DNA from: Scytonema hofmannii PCC 7110
Lineage (GTDB): Bacteria; Cyanobacteriota; Cyanobacteriia; Cyanobacteriales; Nostocaceae
Length of the DNA stretch: 64,000 nt
Reading direction: 5' to 3'
NCBI RefSeq assembly: GCF_000346485.2
Contig: NZ_KQ976354.1
Location: 10,932,341 to 10,996,340, forward strand
Positions 1-9,346 of this stretch are shown one piece after another. The notes beneath the pieces are model-generated. The model saw only the letters and a list, made by a program, of their open reading frames with translations. It was not told where the DNA came from and made no database searches. The stretch's first letter is position 1. Each line of letters begins with the position of its first letter. Position numbers and translations under genes: made by a program.

Positions 1-2
1 TG

Positions 3-1460
3 AGTGAAGTCACGCAAGCACGAGATTATTTAACACAAGCGCTTCGTATTAGAGAATCTCTGAATGACCAAATTGGAGCGGAAGTCACCCGTCACAATCT
101 GGAATTTCTTTTGGAACCCCCTTTACCACCTCAGACCAAGCCACAATCTGAATCCGCCGTTAGTCCACCACGTACACGCGATCCATTGTTGTTTAAAGGT
201 AGTCTTGCTGTTTTACTCTTAACACTAGGGGGATTGCTGTTCCTCATTCTATGGTTTTTGTACTCAAAGCCACAAGCCCAAGACTACTCAACAACTCAGA
301 TTCCCATCCCAAGCAAAACTCCCGTCCCAACTGAGACTCCTATCCAAACAACACCTCCTACCACAACTCCCGTCCCAACTGAGACTCCTATCCAAACAAC
401 ACCTCCTACTGAAACTCCCGTCCCAACTCCAACTCACAGCCCAACAATAACTCAGCCTGAAACTCCAACCCTCCAATCTTTATCTCTCAATCAAAGCAGT
501 GTCATTGGGGGTGCAACTGTGGAGGGAAGAGTCATTCTCAGCCATCCAGCACCAGAAAGTGGTGTTATAGTCAATCTCAATAGTCGCAATTCATCTCTTG
601 CTAGAGTTGCACCGTCATCTTTGAAAGTTGAGGCTGGGAATAAAGAAGCTTCATTTGAAATCTTCACGTCTTCTGATGGCAATAACTCCTTAAATGCTGG
701 CATTGTTGAAATTACAGCTACCTATGCAGGAGTAACTAGAATAACATCGCTGATGATTGAATCCGAAAAGCTTCCAAAACCAGAAATCAGCTCTATAAGG
801 CTAGAACAAGGACGCATACCTTGGGGTAAAAAGGTGAAGGGAGCAGTCACTCTCAAGAGCACAGCACCAGATGATGGCGTTATCATTATTTTTACCAGTG
901 ATGAGCCATCTCTTGCCACAATCTTACCGTCATCGCTGAAAATTGAAGCTGGAAACACAACAGCTCCTTTTGAGGTCTTAACTTCTATGAACGATCGCAA
1001 TTTCCTAAAAGATAAAATTGTTGAAATTGCAGCATCTTTGGAAGGAGGAGAGTCCCGTCAGACGGAAAAACTGTCTATTTATACAGAGAATATTTCCCCT
1101 AGACTTCAATCGTTACACGTAGAGAATGGTAATGGAGTTAAAATTGAGAGTCTAACTTGGAGTCGAAGAATAACGACCGTGCAAGGAAAACTGACTCTCA
1201 ATCAACCAGATCCTAACAGAGATATTGCGATCGCACTCACTGGCAGAAATGTGAAAGTGCAGGAAACCGTGACAGTGAAAGCAGGTGAAACTACGGCAAT
1301 ATTTCCAATTAGAATCTTAGGATTTGATGAAAATCAGCAACCCATCAACTTTGTAGAAATCAAAGCTTCCTATAAGAAAATGACTGTAACCGCAACTTTG
1401 AAAGTTGTGAAGATAGTACCGAAAATTCCTTTAATCAAAGTCCCTCTTCGATCCCCTTAG
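3..1460 (+). CDS. TPR/transmembrane/Ig-like repeat protein, 5' end missing
   Basis: The reading frame is already open at the window edge, so the N-terminus lies outside. The first about 36 residues (ARDYLTQALRIRESL and on) look like the end of a tetratricopeptide repeat. A hydrophobic segment follows (about residues 66-88 of the visible part), then a Pro/Thr-rich linker with 16-residue repeats, then three beta-sandwich-like repeats of about 100 residues with the recurring pattern G-V-L-x-P-A-P ... S-S-L-K-V-E-A-G-N. I infer TPRs inside the cell, one membrane pass, and a stalk plus Ig-like domains outside. A TTG at 111 is only an internal codon, not the start. Function is unknown. Such repeats often serve adhesion or scaffolding. 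The gene converges on the DUF4139 gene with a 2-bp gap. Confidence 0.75.
   Translation, partial: SEVTQARDYLTQALRIRESLNDQIGAEVTRHNLEFLLEPPLPPQTKPQSESAVSPPRTRDPLLFKGSLAVLLLTLGGLLFLILWFLYSKPQAQDYSTTQIPIPSKTPVPTETPIQTTPPTTTPVPTETPIQTTPPTETPVPTPTHSPTITQPETPTLQSLSLNQSSVIGGATVEGRVILSHPAPESGVIVNLNSRNSSLARVAPSSLKVEAGNKEASFEIFTSSDGNNSLNAGIVEITATYAGVTRITSLMIESEKLPKPEISSIRLEQGRIPWGKKVKGAVTLKSTAPDDGVIIIFTSDEPSLATILPSSLKIEAGNTTAPFEVLTSMNDRNFLKDKIVEIAASLEGGESRQTEKLSIYTENISPRLQSLHVENGNGVKIESLTWSRRITTVQGKLTLNQPDPNRDIAIALTGRNVKVQETVTVKAGETTAIFPIRILGFDENQQPINFVEIKASYKKMTVTATLKVVKIVPKIPLIKVPLRSP
318..428 (+). repeat. 48-bp tandem repeat encoding Pro/Thr linker
   Basis: Two nearly identical 48-bp units (318-365, 366-413) and a partial third encode the 16-residue unit TPVPTETPIQTTPPT(T/E). 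The near identity at DNA level indicates recent copy-number change in the stalk just outside the membrane segment. Confidence 0.85.
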
Positions 1461-1462
1461 AC

Positions 1463-3040
1463 CTACAGTCCTTGCACTTCTGGCGCAGCTGATATCCTAT
1501 GAACAAGAGTGGCTGACATTTGGGAATAAGGCTCAAGAGTAAAGCTCCAAGTACAAAAACCGTTGTTATCGGGTTGGACACCATTTGTAGTTTCCTCTGC
1601 AATCACCTCAACCTTCACTTGCTCCAATTCTGAGACGGGAATGCGTTCAATTGTTTTTATAAACCTTGCCTCTGCTCCTATATTAGAGAGAAATAATGTT
1701 CTTGTTTCTGTCAGCTGATTCCACTGAGTGAGATGGTCTTGTTCTTTTTTCTCCTTGGTTGTACGCTGTACCCGCATTGCTGCATCAGGACCCCATCCTA
1801 GGGCAAACTTTTCACCAGGAGCAATAAACCCTACAGATGTCTTACCCACAAACTCTGTAGAACGAACTAAATCCACAGGTCCCGCAAGAATAGGTAAATT
1901 TGCTGTGTTCGTCTGTTCGCTCTTTAAAACAACTTGACAGGCAACTTCTGGCATCAAAATATACTCTACCAAAGCATCCGAGGAGAAAGAAAAAATTGGC
2001 ACGCGATAGGGGCGACCATCAGAAGGAATTGTCGCCTTTTTGCGAGAGCGGAGATTGCGAACTTCGCCACCATCATCAACACCGGGTATCTCAACAGTCG
2101 CCGGAGTAGCTGGAGAAGAGGTTGTTGTACCCGTTCCCAAACCTGTTGTCTGAATCTTCTGATTTCTGGCTTCAATAACAATGCGCTGAGATTTTTCCTG
2201 CACTTTTAACTGGTCATCCCTGAGTAGAGGAGGCTCAGTTCCCAGAGACGCCCGTGCTGTGGAAAATACTAAATCAATATTGTGCCAATCTTCACCCGTG
2301 CGCTGCCATACACAGCCATCCATCCGAAAAGAAACACTCGACTGTTCTTCTAATAATAAATGCGCTTGGTGCCAAGGACGCCACATTGCATTAGGAACTA
2401 CGTAGTCAAAAGCAATTTCGTATTCACCAGATCGAGCGATCGCTAAATCTGCTTCTATATAAGCAGAATAGATCCTATCAGGACGAGACAAAGCATTTAC
2501 TCTGGCAATTAAATCATCAATCTGCTGGCTTAAACGCTCCTGAGTATGGTAGCTGCTTAAAATTTCTCCACGCAGATCCCGTAACTGCTTAAACAGGATA
2601 GATAGCTGTTCCCGCCAAGATTTGGGATCGATTTGTCCCCAAATAGCATCCACAGGTAATTCCTGCAAACTCTTACTCAGAATCGTATTCACCCGTTCAA
2701 AACAAGACTCCAAGTGTTGGCGATCTTCAGAAGTATTGTTAAAAAACTGCAACAGCGATCTGAATTCTGCGTGCAAAGCTTGAAATTCTACAGGTCTTTC
2801 CGCTTCCTTAACAAGCATTTGACGACGGACACGTACATCATCAATACGCGATTCCCAAGACTCACCGCAATACTCAGCACGGAGAGACTTATCCGAAAGC
2901 ACGGGAGCAACGTGCTCAACTCTAACGCGCCACAATCCCTGACTTAAATTAACTTTACCAATTCGCCGCACTTGTGCTCGGTCTTCTAACAGAGTTACTG
3001 AAGAAACGGGTGCGTCTATTGTTAATTTCTGTAATTGCAT
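1463..3040 (-). CDS. MuiA-like DUF4139 domain protein
   Basis: 525 residues. The N-terminus (VSSVTLLEDRAQVRRIGKV) matches the DUF4140 start of mucoidy-inhibitor MuiA-like proteins. A central helical, probably coiled-coil region (about 85-185) follows, then the DUF4139 beta domain with the family landmarks WRPWHQAHLL, RTGEDW and, later, RPYRVPIFSF and FVGKTSVGFIAPGEKFALGWG. No signal peptide is seen. The molecular function of this family is not established. It lies just downstream of, and on the same strand as, a second, longer family member (3145-5496), separated by a palindromic repeat, so the two are probably one paralogous operon. Start chosen at ATG 3040, directly at the conserved N-terminus. 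Confidence 0.85.
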   Translation of the reverse strand: MQLQKLTIDAPVSSVTLLEDRAQVRRIGKVNLSQGLWRVRVEHVAPVLSDKSLRAEYCGESWESRIDDVRVRRQMLVKEAERPVEFQALHAEFRSLLQFFNNTSEDRQHLESCFERVNTILSKSLQELPVDAIWGQIDPKSWREQLSILFKQLRDLRGEILSSYHTQERLSQQIDDLIARVNALSRPDRIYSAYIEADLAIARSGEYEIAFDYVVPNAMWRPWHQAHLLLEEQSSVSFRMDGCVWQRTGEDWHNIDLVFSTARASLGTEPPLLRDDQLKVQEKSQRIVIEARNQKIQTTGLGTGTTTSSPATPATVEIPGVDDGGEVRNLRSRKKATIPSDGRPYRVPIFSFSSDALVEYILMPEVACQVVLKSEQTNTANLPILAGPVDLVRSTEFVGKTSVGFIAPGEKFALGWGPDAAMRVQRTTKEKKEQDHLTQWNQLTETRTLFLSNIGAEARFIKTIERIPVSELEQVKVEVIAEETTNGVQPDNNGFCTWSFTLEPYSQMSATLVHRISAAPEVQGL

Positions 3041-3068
3041 ACTTAGCTATCCAAATATTTATGTTTTG

Positions 3069-3144
3069 TAACCGCAGATGAACGCAGATGCACGCAGATA
3101 GTGATTCTCTTACATCCGCGTTCGTCTGCGTTCATCTGCGGTTA
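3069..3144. repeat. Palindromic dispersed repeat (AACCGCAGATGAACGC family)
   Basis: The left arm TAACCGCAGATGAACGCAG is the inverted complement of the right arm ending in CTGCGTTCATCTGCGGTTA. The same family recurs at 21126-21165 and 21474-21508. It separates the two MuiA-like genes and could form a strong RNA hairpin between them. Confidence 0.85.
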
Positions 3145-5496
3145 TTATTCCTCTCTTCGATTTCCGCCAATCAGTTCACTATCTACAAAAGTCTTAATAG
3201 TATACTCAACTGATAAATTTTTTTGTTCTTTTGCTGGAACTTCCACTAACCAACGGTAACCTCCAACTATAGGTGCAGAACGCTCCTCCTGTTTGTACTT
3301 CTCCCAATCAGGTATGACCTGCTCGACTTGAACATCAACTTTAGCACCTTCAGCTGGAACAGGAAGGCGTTCTCGCACTTCTATTCTTGCACTTCTCGGC
3401 ATCAAGTTAGTAATATCAATTTTGATACAATGACGCAATTCGTTAAAAGCAACTATTGTTTCACCCGATCGCACTTCCTGATAAGATGTATTCCGAGCCA
3501 CCTTAATGCTTTGTTCAACCCCAAGCCCTAGTTCCATGTGTCCTTGAGGTGGAACGGTAGCAATATGAGTGGATAAAATATACTCATCATCTACGTAAAC
3601 ATCCGCAGAACCAGCTAGTAGCGGTGCGAGTAGGGGATTGCGAAGTTGGGCAATCCGGAAGACATTGGTATCTTCACGAGGAACCACGATATACCGTAAG
3701 TCTACATCTGTTGTTTTACCAGTCAATGCCACAGAATGAAATTGCCCATCAGAAGGAACATCGACCCGTCCATCAGCGCAGTAAGCATAATCAAAAGATC
3801 CAGCGACGGTTCGCACGTTAATACCACCGGGAGGAAGTGTTGTCCTAAGACAACTTTGAGCATTATTGACTGCTTGTTGTACGACTTCCAAAACATCAAA
3901 ATTCACCACAACTTGTTGGCGCTTGAGGCTTTCTATATAAACTTCCTGTTGTTGCTCAATCGATAATTTACCGCGTTTTGCACGGTTATTAGCTTCGCCC
4001 AATCGCATCATATTATATGCTAGGAGTGAATCAAACACTTCGCGATCGCTTTTACTTTGAGTCGTTCCGGTACTAAGCCCCCGTTTAAGAGTTAAAAATT
4101 GTGGTGCTGGTGCTGGTATACTTCGCGTCACTAAAGAACGGACGGATGCAATTTCTTCATTTTTTTCTGATGATAGGGTGATGCCAAAACGTTGTTGTAA
4201 GGCGTTAGTCAACTCTTGAGCAGACTGCTGACTCAAATACTGGATTTGTTGTAAATCTTCTTGCGTTAAGTTCAACAAATCTGCCACACTATGAATTTGA
4301 GCGCGTTTCAAAGCTTTATAAGCTGCTGTACTGAGTTGTAATTCTTCTAGAGGAATCAGGCTTGTTGGATCTTGAGGCTCTTCGTCTGCGTAAGATGCAC
4401 CGTATGCAGCACCTGCAGCAGGAAAGCCCCGCTCGAATTCTTCTTCAATTTCTAACTGCGACTTTAAAGGGTGAACTGCTGTCAGAGGAGGAACATAAAC
4501 TGATGAGAATTGCTCTGCGATCGCATTTTCAGGCATACTAGCAAGGAGTGCAGCTTCCTGTTGTCGGTCATAATCCTCAAAAAGTACTTCAACACCAATT
4601 GGGGGTCTGCGCCATCCCGATTTTTTACTGACAGGTTGAGCTTTACCAAGTCGTAAAGACGGTAACTCTGGTAGCGCACACCAAGCCAATGGTTCTGCAG
4701 TAGAAAGTTCCAAACGCACCCCAGACCAATCTTCACCCGTGCGCTGACATAAGAGCGATCGCACTGCAATAGACGCGCTAGACTCAGCACTATTTAACCG
4801 ACACACATAAGTTGGTGTCCAACGTGCGCCAGGAACAAAATATTCGACAATTAACCGTCCGACCTCAGCATCAGGAGCGTCACCTTCATAACTCAAGCTA
4901 ACAATAGCTGTTTTGCGAAGCTCATTTGGTCGAGCATCCTTTGCACTTGAAGCCAGACGCTGCTTTTGTTCCAAATCTGCCAAGTTTTCACGAGCTAACC
5001 GCAGTTTTTCCCGATTTTCTCGCGCTTCTTGAAGGCGGAGGCGAATTTGCTCGTCACTGAAATTTGCTAGTGCAAGGCGGGCGCTTGTTGGAGAAGGCGG
5101 AGGAGCTTTACCCGGTTCTTCTTTAGGTCGGTTTGGTACGTGCAATTTATCTAACACCTCAATTTCATTCTCAATTAGAGTGATGAGGTTTTCTAGCTGT
5201 TGGACTTGAGCAGTTGCAGCACGTATTTCTTCATCAAGAGGCGGACTGGGTATCTCAGGCGGTGGAGGAACAGCTAAACCAATACGAACATCGTTAGCCA
5301 AGGGCGCAGTTCCCCTTTCTACTTCCACTTTTACCCTCACACTGCGATCGTCAAGACTTAGAGGTAGCTCGGCGATTTCTACCTGTTCTGGCAATTTTCC
5401 ATGTGTCAGAGATAACTCAGCAAACCGGGTGACTGTCGCTCCAGCAGAGTAGACCTTCACACTTTCAATTCTGGATGTTAGTTGCACTATTGTCAT
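3145..5496 (-). CDS. MuiA-like DUF4139 protein with inserted alpha-CTD-like domain
   Basis: 783 residues. It has a DUF4140-like N-terminus (IESVKVYSAGATVTRFAEL), a coiled coil at about 85-190, and a DUF4139 beta region split by a long insertion. Landmarks VPGARWTPTYVCRL and RTGEDWSGVRLELSTAEP lie before the insertion. DVPSDGQFHSVALTG and later motifs lie after it. The insertion (about residues 380-443, nucleotides about 4168-4355) reads LEELQLSTAAYKALKRAQ and on to ALQQRFGITL, which closely follows the helix-hairpin-helix C-terminal domain of RNA polymerase alpha. Function is unknown. The added domain suggests binding to nucleic acid or a regulator. Upstream gene of a probable two-gene unit with 1463-3040. 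Confidence 0.85.
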   Translation of the reverse strand: MTIVQLTSRIESVKVYSAGATVTRFAELSLTHGKLPEQVEIAELPLSLDDRSVRVKVEVERGTAPLANDVRIGLAVPPPPEIPSPPLDEEIRAATAQVQQLENLITLIENEIEVLDKLHVPNRPKEEPGKAPPPSPTSARLALANFSDEQIRLRLQEARENREKLRLARENLADLEQKQRLASSAKDARPNELRKTAIVSLSYEGDAPDAEVGRLIVEYFVPGARWTPTYVCRLNSAESSASIAVRSLLCQRTGEDWSGVRLELSTAEPLAWCALPELPSLRLGKAQPVSKKSGWRRPPIGVEVLFEDYDRQQEAALLASMPENAIAEQFSSVYVPPLTAVHPLKSQLEIEEEFERGFPAAGAAYGASYADEEPQDPTSLIPLEELQLSTAAYKALKRAQIHSVADLLNLTQEDLQQIQYLSQQSAQELTNALQQRFGITLSSEKNEEIASVRSLVTRSIPAPAPQFLTLKRGLSTGTTQSKSDREVFDSLLAYNMMRLGEANNRAKRGKLSIEQQQEVYIESLKRQQVVVNFDVLEVVQQAVNNAQSCLRTTLPPGGINVRTVAGSFDYAYCADGRVDVPSDGQFHSVALTGKTTDVDLRYIVVPREDTNVFRIAQLRNPLLAPLLAGSADVYVDDEYILSTHIATVPPQGHMELGLGVEQSIKVARNTSYQEVRSGETIVAFNELRHCIKIDITNLMPRSARIEVRERLPVPAEGAKVDVQVEQVIPDWEKYKQEERSAPIVGGYRWLVEVPAKEQKNLSVEYTIKTFVDSELIGGNRREE

Positions 5497-6001
5497 GATG
5501 AAAACAATGACTGCTGATAATTCACTCGTTTATAGCACACTCAGTTTTTGTAGAAGAATTTCTTGATTTGGCATTTTTATGGTACAATAGTACTATAAAT
5601 GAGAAACTTTCATCCCCAACCCTTCTCCCTCACAGGAGTTGGGAGTAGATTCTCCCTTGAGAAGATGACTAAACTTCCTTCCCTCTTTCTTCGTGTCCTT
5701 TGCGTCTTTGCGGTTCATTCAAATAAGTAATAGTCGTTCGCACAAGGAGTAACATCACAAATCTCTGCATTTCCGCCCAAAGATTACCTATCTAAATGAA
5801 CCGCAAAGACGCGAAGAGCGCGAAGAAAGAAGACAAGAAGTTCGGTAGTCTTATAGCACTGAAGGGAGTAGCATAGCTTTTCGTACAAAAATTACGTGTT
5901 TACCCTGACAATCTCAGGTTTTCAAGACTCGTATTATCCAGGGTGACCGTAGGAAAGGATGAAGGATAAAGTGTGAAGGATGAAATGGGGTAAGAATAAA
6001 T
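5497..6001. other. Intergenic region with large inverted repeat
   Basis: No gene is seen. An inverted repeat at 5681-5833 has arms TTTGCGTCTTTGCGGTTCAT and its complement ATGAACCGCAAAGACGC, separated by about 75 bp. Related sequence is found near 34990-35025 and 46683-46745. The region is the divergent spacer between a MuiA-like gene and the vWA gene, so it should hold both promoters, but no convincing -35/-10 pair was identified. Confidence 0.6.
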
Positions 6002-8557
6002 ATGGCAAAGAAATCATCAAAAAACAACAGTGCAAAACTTCCTAACAACAGGACATCCACACAAAATACGAGAACAAAATTTACTCTTTACAATTTTGCA
6101 GGCAAAGAAAAAGCTTACTACTTAGTCGATAAAGTCCACTTAGAAAGAGAGCCTGGTGATATTCCGGACAAATCTGTAGCCCATAGCATTATTATCATCG
6201 ATCGCTCTGGTTCGATGTGTGGTGACATTCAGGCATTAAAAGACACTTTGATTAAACTTTTGACTCTTGATGAATACATCAATTTCCAGTTAGTTATCAC
6301 CTTAATATCCTATTCCTCTAAAGGCGATGTCTCTTGTCACTTCCAACGGATTCCCATTCAAGAAGTGATGAAACAAAATTCTCCATACCTAGAAGCCATT
6401 AGACAAATTCGCGCAACTTATGCAACGTGTATCTCCCAATCAATGGAGATGGCGAAATCGATGATACAAGAGGGAGAATTAACTGCTATCACTCTCCACA
6501 GTGATGGTTATGCGAACGATACCAGCCCCAGTGCAGAAGCCAAAGCCCTTGAGATAATTTGTCAAGAACTCAAAGGCAAAGATGTTTTTGTGAATACTAT
6601 TGCTTATTCCTACTCCTCTGACTTCAAACTTCTTTCAAAGATTGCCAATATTGTCTCTGGTGTATGTATTAAAGCGGGTGATGTCAAAGAAGTTTATAAC
6701 GCTATTTACAGCACTTCCAAGTTATTGGGTAGTTCAGTAGCACCAGCCATAGAAGAACCTTTAGCTGCTGATTACAGCTATCAAATTCTCTTCTCTAAAA
6801 GTGCCAAAAAAATTAACGGGACAACAGGGACTTTAAAAATTTGTGGTTTAAAGTCAGATGATGAAGCGCTCGTCTACAAATATAAACAAATTACCAAAGA
6901 GGCTTACGAGCAATTAGATGTTCCTGTGGCTCAAAATGATGAATCAGTGTACGCCTTTGCAAAAGCAAACTTAGCAGAAGGAAACTTAAATACAGCTAAG
7001 TATGCGATCGCGAGTACCTTTAATGCTACTTTAACTGAAAGACACGCTAAAGCACTAACAAACGAACACGTCGCCGACTTTGCACAAGATATTGACATTG
7101 CACTGTTCTATCCCAACGTCTTGAGCGAGCATGAAATCCTAGATAAAGTGAAAGTTAATGAGAAAACTTCCCTCTTAGAACTCATCAAAGTTTTGGAAGA
7201 ACATCGTAGCAGCATCATTATTAACTTCAAGCACTTACAGGAAAACTATCAAAGAAAGGGAATCAAAAGAGTTAACGGTTCCAGAGATGAAAATGGCAAT
7301 CTTGTCAAGCCTTGGTTAACAACCGAGTATATAGATAAAACTGACTATATTGGTATGGGGTCGTTTGAGATTAATCACAACACCGCCACGGTCAATATGC
7401 TTGTCACTCGTAAAGTCAGACTGGTTAAAGCAGAAGACAAAACTCCCATTATTGAAGTCGCAGGATTGTTAGTTAATGACCTAGCTAGTTTTAATAATTA
7501 CACTATCGTCAGTGATGGTGACCTCAACGTGAAATCATTGCGCGTGAAAATCAGCAGCAAGAAAGCTTTTGAAGCCTTGAAAGAACAAGGCGTACTAGAA
7601 AAAGATGGTTCTCCTGCAAAAGAATTTGATTTCCACGACGAGTACACTATTAAGCTAGACAATTTACCTTTAGTACCTTTTGAAGGACATTACAGCAGTA
7701 TCGATAGTTTATTCAACCAGTTAGCAGAAATCAAAGTTCTTTCCAGTATCATTTCTGCTCATTTAAAAGAAGAGTCAGATCTCTTTTTACCAGAACAGTT
7801 GGAAGAGTTGAAAAAGCATTATCTTTCAAAGAGCCTTTACATTAACTTTCCAACCACGAACGAATACACAGACATCAATGAAGCCCTAACAACTGGCATT
7901 ATTGATTCTAGAGTCAGCTATAAAATTGATATTGGTAGCAAAGAGATTCTCAACCTCAGTAAACTACATTCTGCAAACAAGTTTCTTGACAGAATGTATC
8001 AGGTATATGACAAAGAAACTGGAGAAATTTTCCAAAAGCCTACTTTTGAACTCGCTTTCAATGAAAATGTCGCTTACAACCACAAGCAACTGTCCTCCCG
8101 TACAAAAATCACCAAAGTGGATGAATTTATGAAACCTATTTTCGAGGATTTTTTAGGATTAGAGAAAAATGGTGTTGTGACAGCTATCCTTGTTAGAGTT
8201 GGGGCTGATAATTTGGTGCGAGTCTTACAAGATAAGTGGGATAGTAAACCAGTTAATAAAGAAGAGATGGTAACGGCTTTAACAGCAGCAGATAAAAAAT
8301 TAGAAGCGTATGTGGAAAGAATTTACCGCGATAAAATCTGTCCTTTGATATTTTACATAGGTTCTACAGGACTGTTACCAGATGAGATGCAAGCCAAAGC
8401 ATCAACAGCAGATGAACTAGCTGCAAAATATCCAAACTTGCTATTTTCTAAAGATGAACAAGAAGGGACATTTTTTGAAGTAGGTGACAGCATTCTTAGC
8501 GTATATGCGAAGACTGAGTACTATACAAAGAAGATTACTGTTGGTGTAGAAGAGTAG
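6002..8557 (+). CDS. von Willebrand factor A domain protein
   Basis: 851 residues. The vWA domain spans about residues 60-235, with a complete metal-ion-dependent adhesion site: DRSGSM (67-72), a threonine in the YATCISQS loop (T142) and HSDGYAND (D168). The remaining about 600 residues match no domain I recognise. No signal peptide or membrane segment is seen, so it is probably cytoplasmic. The N-terminal 30 residues are Lys/Ser/Asn-rich. vWA proteins of this size in bacteria are often metal-dependent partners of other proteins, but neither neighbour suggests a complex. A 35-bp piece of its 3' end is repeated at about 9063-9098. Start ATG 6002. Confidence 0.8.
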   Translation: MAKKSSKNNSAKLPNNRTSTQNTRTKFTLYNFAGKEKAYYLVDKVHLEREPGDIPDKSVAHSIIIIDRSGSMCGDIQALKDTLIKLLTLDEYINFQLVITLISYSSKGDVSCHFQRIPIQEVMKQNSPYLEAIRQIRATYATCISQSMEMAKSMIQEGELTAITLHSDGYANDTSPSAEAKALEIICQELKGKDVFVNTIAYSYSSDFKLLSKIANIVSGVCIKAGDVKEVYNAIYSTSKLLGSSVAPAIEEPLAADYSYQILFSKSAKKINGTTGTLKICGLKSDDEALVYKYKQITKEAYEQLDVPVAQNDESVYAFAKANLAEGNLNTAKYAIASTFNATLTERHAKALTNEHVADFAQDIDIALFYPNVLSEHEILDKVKVNEKTSLLELIKVLEEHRSSIIINFKHLQENYQRKGIKRVNGSRDENGNLVKPWLTTEYIDKTDYIGMGSFEINHNTATVNMLVTRKVRLVKAEDKTPIIEVAGLLVNDLASFNNYTIVSDGDLNVKSLRVKISSKKAFEALKEQGVLEKDGSPAKEFDFHDEYTIKLDNLPLVPFEGHYSSIDSLFNQLAEIKVLSSIISAHLKEESDLFLPEQLEELKKHYLSKSLYINFPTTNEYTDINEALTTGIIDSRVSYKIDIGSKEILNLSKLHSANKFLDRMYQVYDKETGEIFQKPTFELAFNENVAYNHKQLSSRTKITKVDEFMKPIFEDFLGLEKNGVVTAILVRVGADNLVRVLQDKWDSKPVNKEEMVTALTAADKKLEAYVERIYRDKICPLIFYIGSTGLLPDEMQAKASTADELAAKYPNLLFSKDEQEGTFFEVGDSILSVYAKTEYYTKKITVGVEE

Positions 8558-8685
8558 AAAACCGATAAAGGATAAAGAATGAAAAAAATCCTCTTTCATT
8601 CTTTATCCAAAAATGAAGACAAGCCAACCTCCGATTTTCCTCAACTAAACTAAATTTAATTCTCTTGGCAGATTGCTCAAACCGA

Positions 8686-8919
8686 CTATGGAGCCTCTGG
8701 TGGCTCTGGAGCTTCTGGTGGCTCTGGAGCTTCTGGTGGCTCGTTATCTTGTATACCTCCTTTGAACAGATCGTTAAAAGTGAAGCCGAATAAGAGACTG
8801 GTTAAAATTCCAAAAAGTCCGACGTTAGCCAGTCCGCCGACTACAGACTTTAAATCTTCATCGCTCAGTTCTTGAATTTGGTTGACGGATTGTAATTCCG
8901 TGATTTTGACGATAGACAT
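8686..8919 (-). CDS. Small bacteriocin-like peptide with double-glycine leader
   Basis: 77 residues. The leader ends IQELSDEDLKSVVGG (GG at 28-29), a classical double-glycine processing site for a C39-peptidase ABC exporter. The 48-residue remainder begins LANVGLFGILTSLLFG, hydrophobic and glycine-containing, and ends in three tandem EPPEAP units. This is the layout of class II bacteriocin-like or secreted signalling peptides. No exporter, immunity or modification gene is nearby, so export would need a remote transporter. The acidic proline-rich tail is unusual. ATG 8919 gives the leader at its normal position. Activity is not predictable. Confidence 0.7.
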   Translation of the reverse strand: MSIVKITELQSVNQIQELSDEDLKSVVGGLANVGLFGILTSLLFGFTFNDLFKGGIQDNEPPEAPEPPEAPEPPEAP

Positions 8920-9346
8920 AATTTTTCTTTGTTATCACAACAAGAATTCTTTTCAGAATATCTACTTAGACTATTCCGCTCAAAGGTTTAACAACAGGCA
9001 AATTGAGTGATTTTAGTTTGACAAAAGTGTAACTATTTTGTCTGGAAGGGAACACTTTGTCTAAGCATCCACTGCAGATGAACTAGCTGCAAAATAATAA
9101 CAAAATAATTTTCTTGCAGACCTCATAAAGGGAAAAATTTTAGATACTTTTTTCCCATTGCTTGTACCAGTGCATCTAGGGGTGCAATAGTAATTTTGAT
9201 GGGGATCGAGAATCCTGGTTTCTTTAACAATACGGGATTCTGAAGAACGCAGCCCATCAGAATTTATGTGGTGGAGTACTAGTGACAATTTATAACAATG
9301 AGCAGAGAATTGTTATGCCGATCAACCAATTAGATTGATAGAAATT
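8920..9346. other. Intergenic region with a duplicated fragment of the vWA gene
   Basis: No gene is supported here. Nucleotides about 9063-9098 (containing GCAGATGAACTAGCTGCAAA) repeat the vWA-gene segment at about 8398-8431 with a few mismatches. It looks like a small duplication left when the peptide gene arrived or the 3' end was rearranged. Confidence 0.55.

Noticed and set aside
1-1460. Start of the first gene at 111
   Set aside because: The codon at 111 is TTG inside an open frame that reaches the window edge and encodes a TPR segment upstream.
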